From a bacterium (lineage in GTDB: Bacteria > Krumholzibacteriota > Krumholzibacteriia > JACNKJ01): a stretch of DNA of 14,927 bases. This document shows positions 14,499 through 14,927 of this stretch, piece by piece. The stretch covers positions 1 through 14,927 of the forward strand of contig JACNKJ010000253.1 of NCBI GenBank assembly GCA_014382085.1, read 5' to 3'. The translations under genes were made by a program, and so were the position numbers. The notes below the pieces were generated by a model that was given only the letters and a program-made list of their open reading frames with translations, was not told where the DNA came from and made no database searches. Each line of letters starts with the position of its first letter. The stretch's first letter is position 1.

Positions 14499-14927
14499 CT
14501 ACTTCACTTCCCAGGCATCCTTCGTGTAGATCAGATCTTTCAGATCGCTGTTGGGCCGCTTGGCCTTGGCCTCGTCGATCTGATGATGGATGCCCGCATC
14601 GTAGACCGGCTTATCCACCTCGCGGAAGATGCCGATGGCGCGGGGCATATCGGGATACTGATCCATCTCCGCTACGACCATGGCCGGACCCGGCGTAGCT
14701 GTGTCGGCCTTCCAAAGAGAGGCCTCCCCCGCCAACACACTCTTGGGCTCACCACAGTCGTAGGCCACACCTTTTTCGCCGTTTTTACCGTAGACCATGG
14801 GCTCGCCGTTACGCAAATCGACGACCTTGTCGTCGCGCACCGCGCGCTCGGTCCAAGGCGAGAATGCGCCGTCATTGAAGATCACGCAGTTCTGCCAAAT
14901 CTCCACGAAGGCAGACCCCTTGTGGGC
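14499..14927 (-). CDS. 2-oxoacid:ferredoxin oxidoreductase beta subunit (KorB/PorB type), C-terminal part (start beyond right edge)
   Basis: 142 residues at the C-terminal end; the frame stays open to the right edge, and the first visible residues are AHKGSAFVEIWQNC. The motif KGSAFVEIWQNCVIFNDGAF (3-22) is typical of the region after the thiamine-pyrophosphate domain in beta subunits of 2-oxoglutarate- and pyruvate:ferredoxin oxidoreductases. The following LRNGEPMVYGKNGEKGVAYD and the C-terminal PRAIGIFREVDKPVYDAGIHHQIDEA fit the roughly 340-residue KorB form more than the shorter PorB. The enzyme oxidatively decarboxylates a 2-oxoacid to acyl-CoA and reduces ferredoxin, or runs in reverse in CO2 fixation; it implies an anaerobic or microaerobic lifestyle branch. 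The alpha-subunit partner would be expected upstream, outside the window. It converges on the efflux operon, separated by the terminator at 14436. Confidence 0.88.
   Translation of the reverse strand, partial: AHKGSAFVEIWQNCVIFNDGAFSPWTERAVRDDKVVDLRNGEPMVYGKNGEKGVAYDCGEPKSVLAGEASLWKADTATPGPAMVVAEMDQYPDMPRAIGIFREVDKPVYDAGIHHQIDEAKAKRPNSDLKDLIYTKDAWEVK

Overview
The window looks like chromosomal DNA from a GC-rich, diderm (Gram-negative-type) bacterium of the wider FCB group (the Bacteroidetes/Latescibacteria/Eisenbacteria/Krumholzibacteria neighbourhood). Three things point there. Two secreted proteins end in the FlgD-like, type IX-style C-terminal domain with the PNPFNPKT signature. There is a complete tripartite RND efflux pump, which needs an outer membrane. 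The right edge holds a 2-oxoacid:ferredoxin oxidoreductase beta subunit. The phylum is inferred from protein style; no marker gene is present.

Layout, left to right. (1) 1-1845, minus strand: the N-terminal part of an exported, possibly beta-barrel protein, then an Asp-box (BNR) repeat protein with a C-terminal sorting domain and its own terminator. (2) 2063-4427: a small zinc-ribbon protein (+), a cysteine-rich protein with three C-x-C motifs (-) whose 3' end overlaps it, and divergently a two-gene unit (+): a secreted MliC-type lysozyme-inhibitor-like protein and a single-pass membrane protein. (3) 4441-6415, minus: a strong terminator and a 640-residue secreted protein built of three ~165-residue repeats plus a second sorting domain. 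(4) 6594-8023, minus: a PP2C protein phosphatase translationally coupled to a GNAT acetyltransferase with an N-terminal zinc-binding module. (5) 8111-14473, plus: a palindromic operator/promoter, then a compact operon padR - outer-membrane channel - lipoprotein adaptor - RND permease, closed by a strong terminator. (6) 14499-14927, minus: the C-terminal part of a KorB/PorB-like subunit.

The best-defined functional unit is the efflux operon: a PadR repressor probably senses a compound and controls its own synthesis and that of the pump through the palindrome overlapping the -35 box. The left half is mainly cell-envelope and secreted material. The clearest under-described items are the triplicated repeat protein, the three-CxC protein, the MliC-fusion/membrane-protein pair, and the phosphatase-acetyltransferase pair. 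I saw no tRNA, rRNA, CRISPR array, insertion sequence or phage gene. No gene-free stretch exceeds 300 bases; the longest is about 217 bases (1846-2062).
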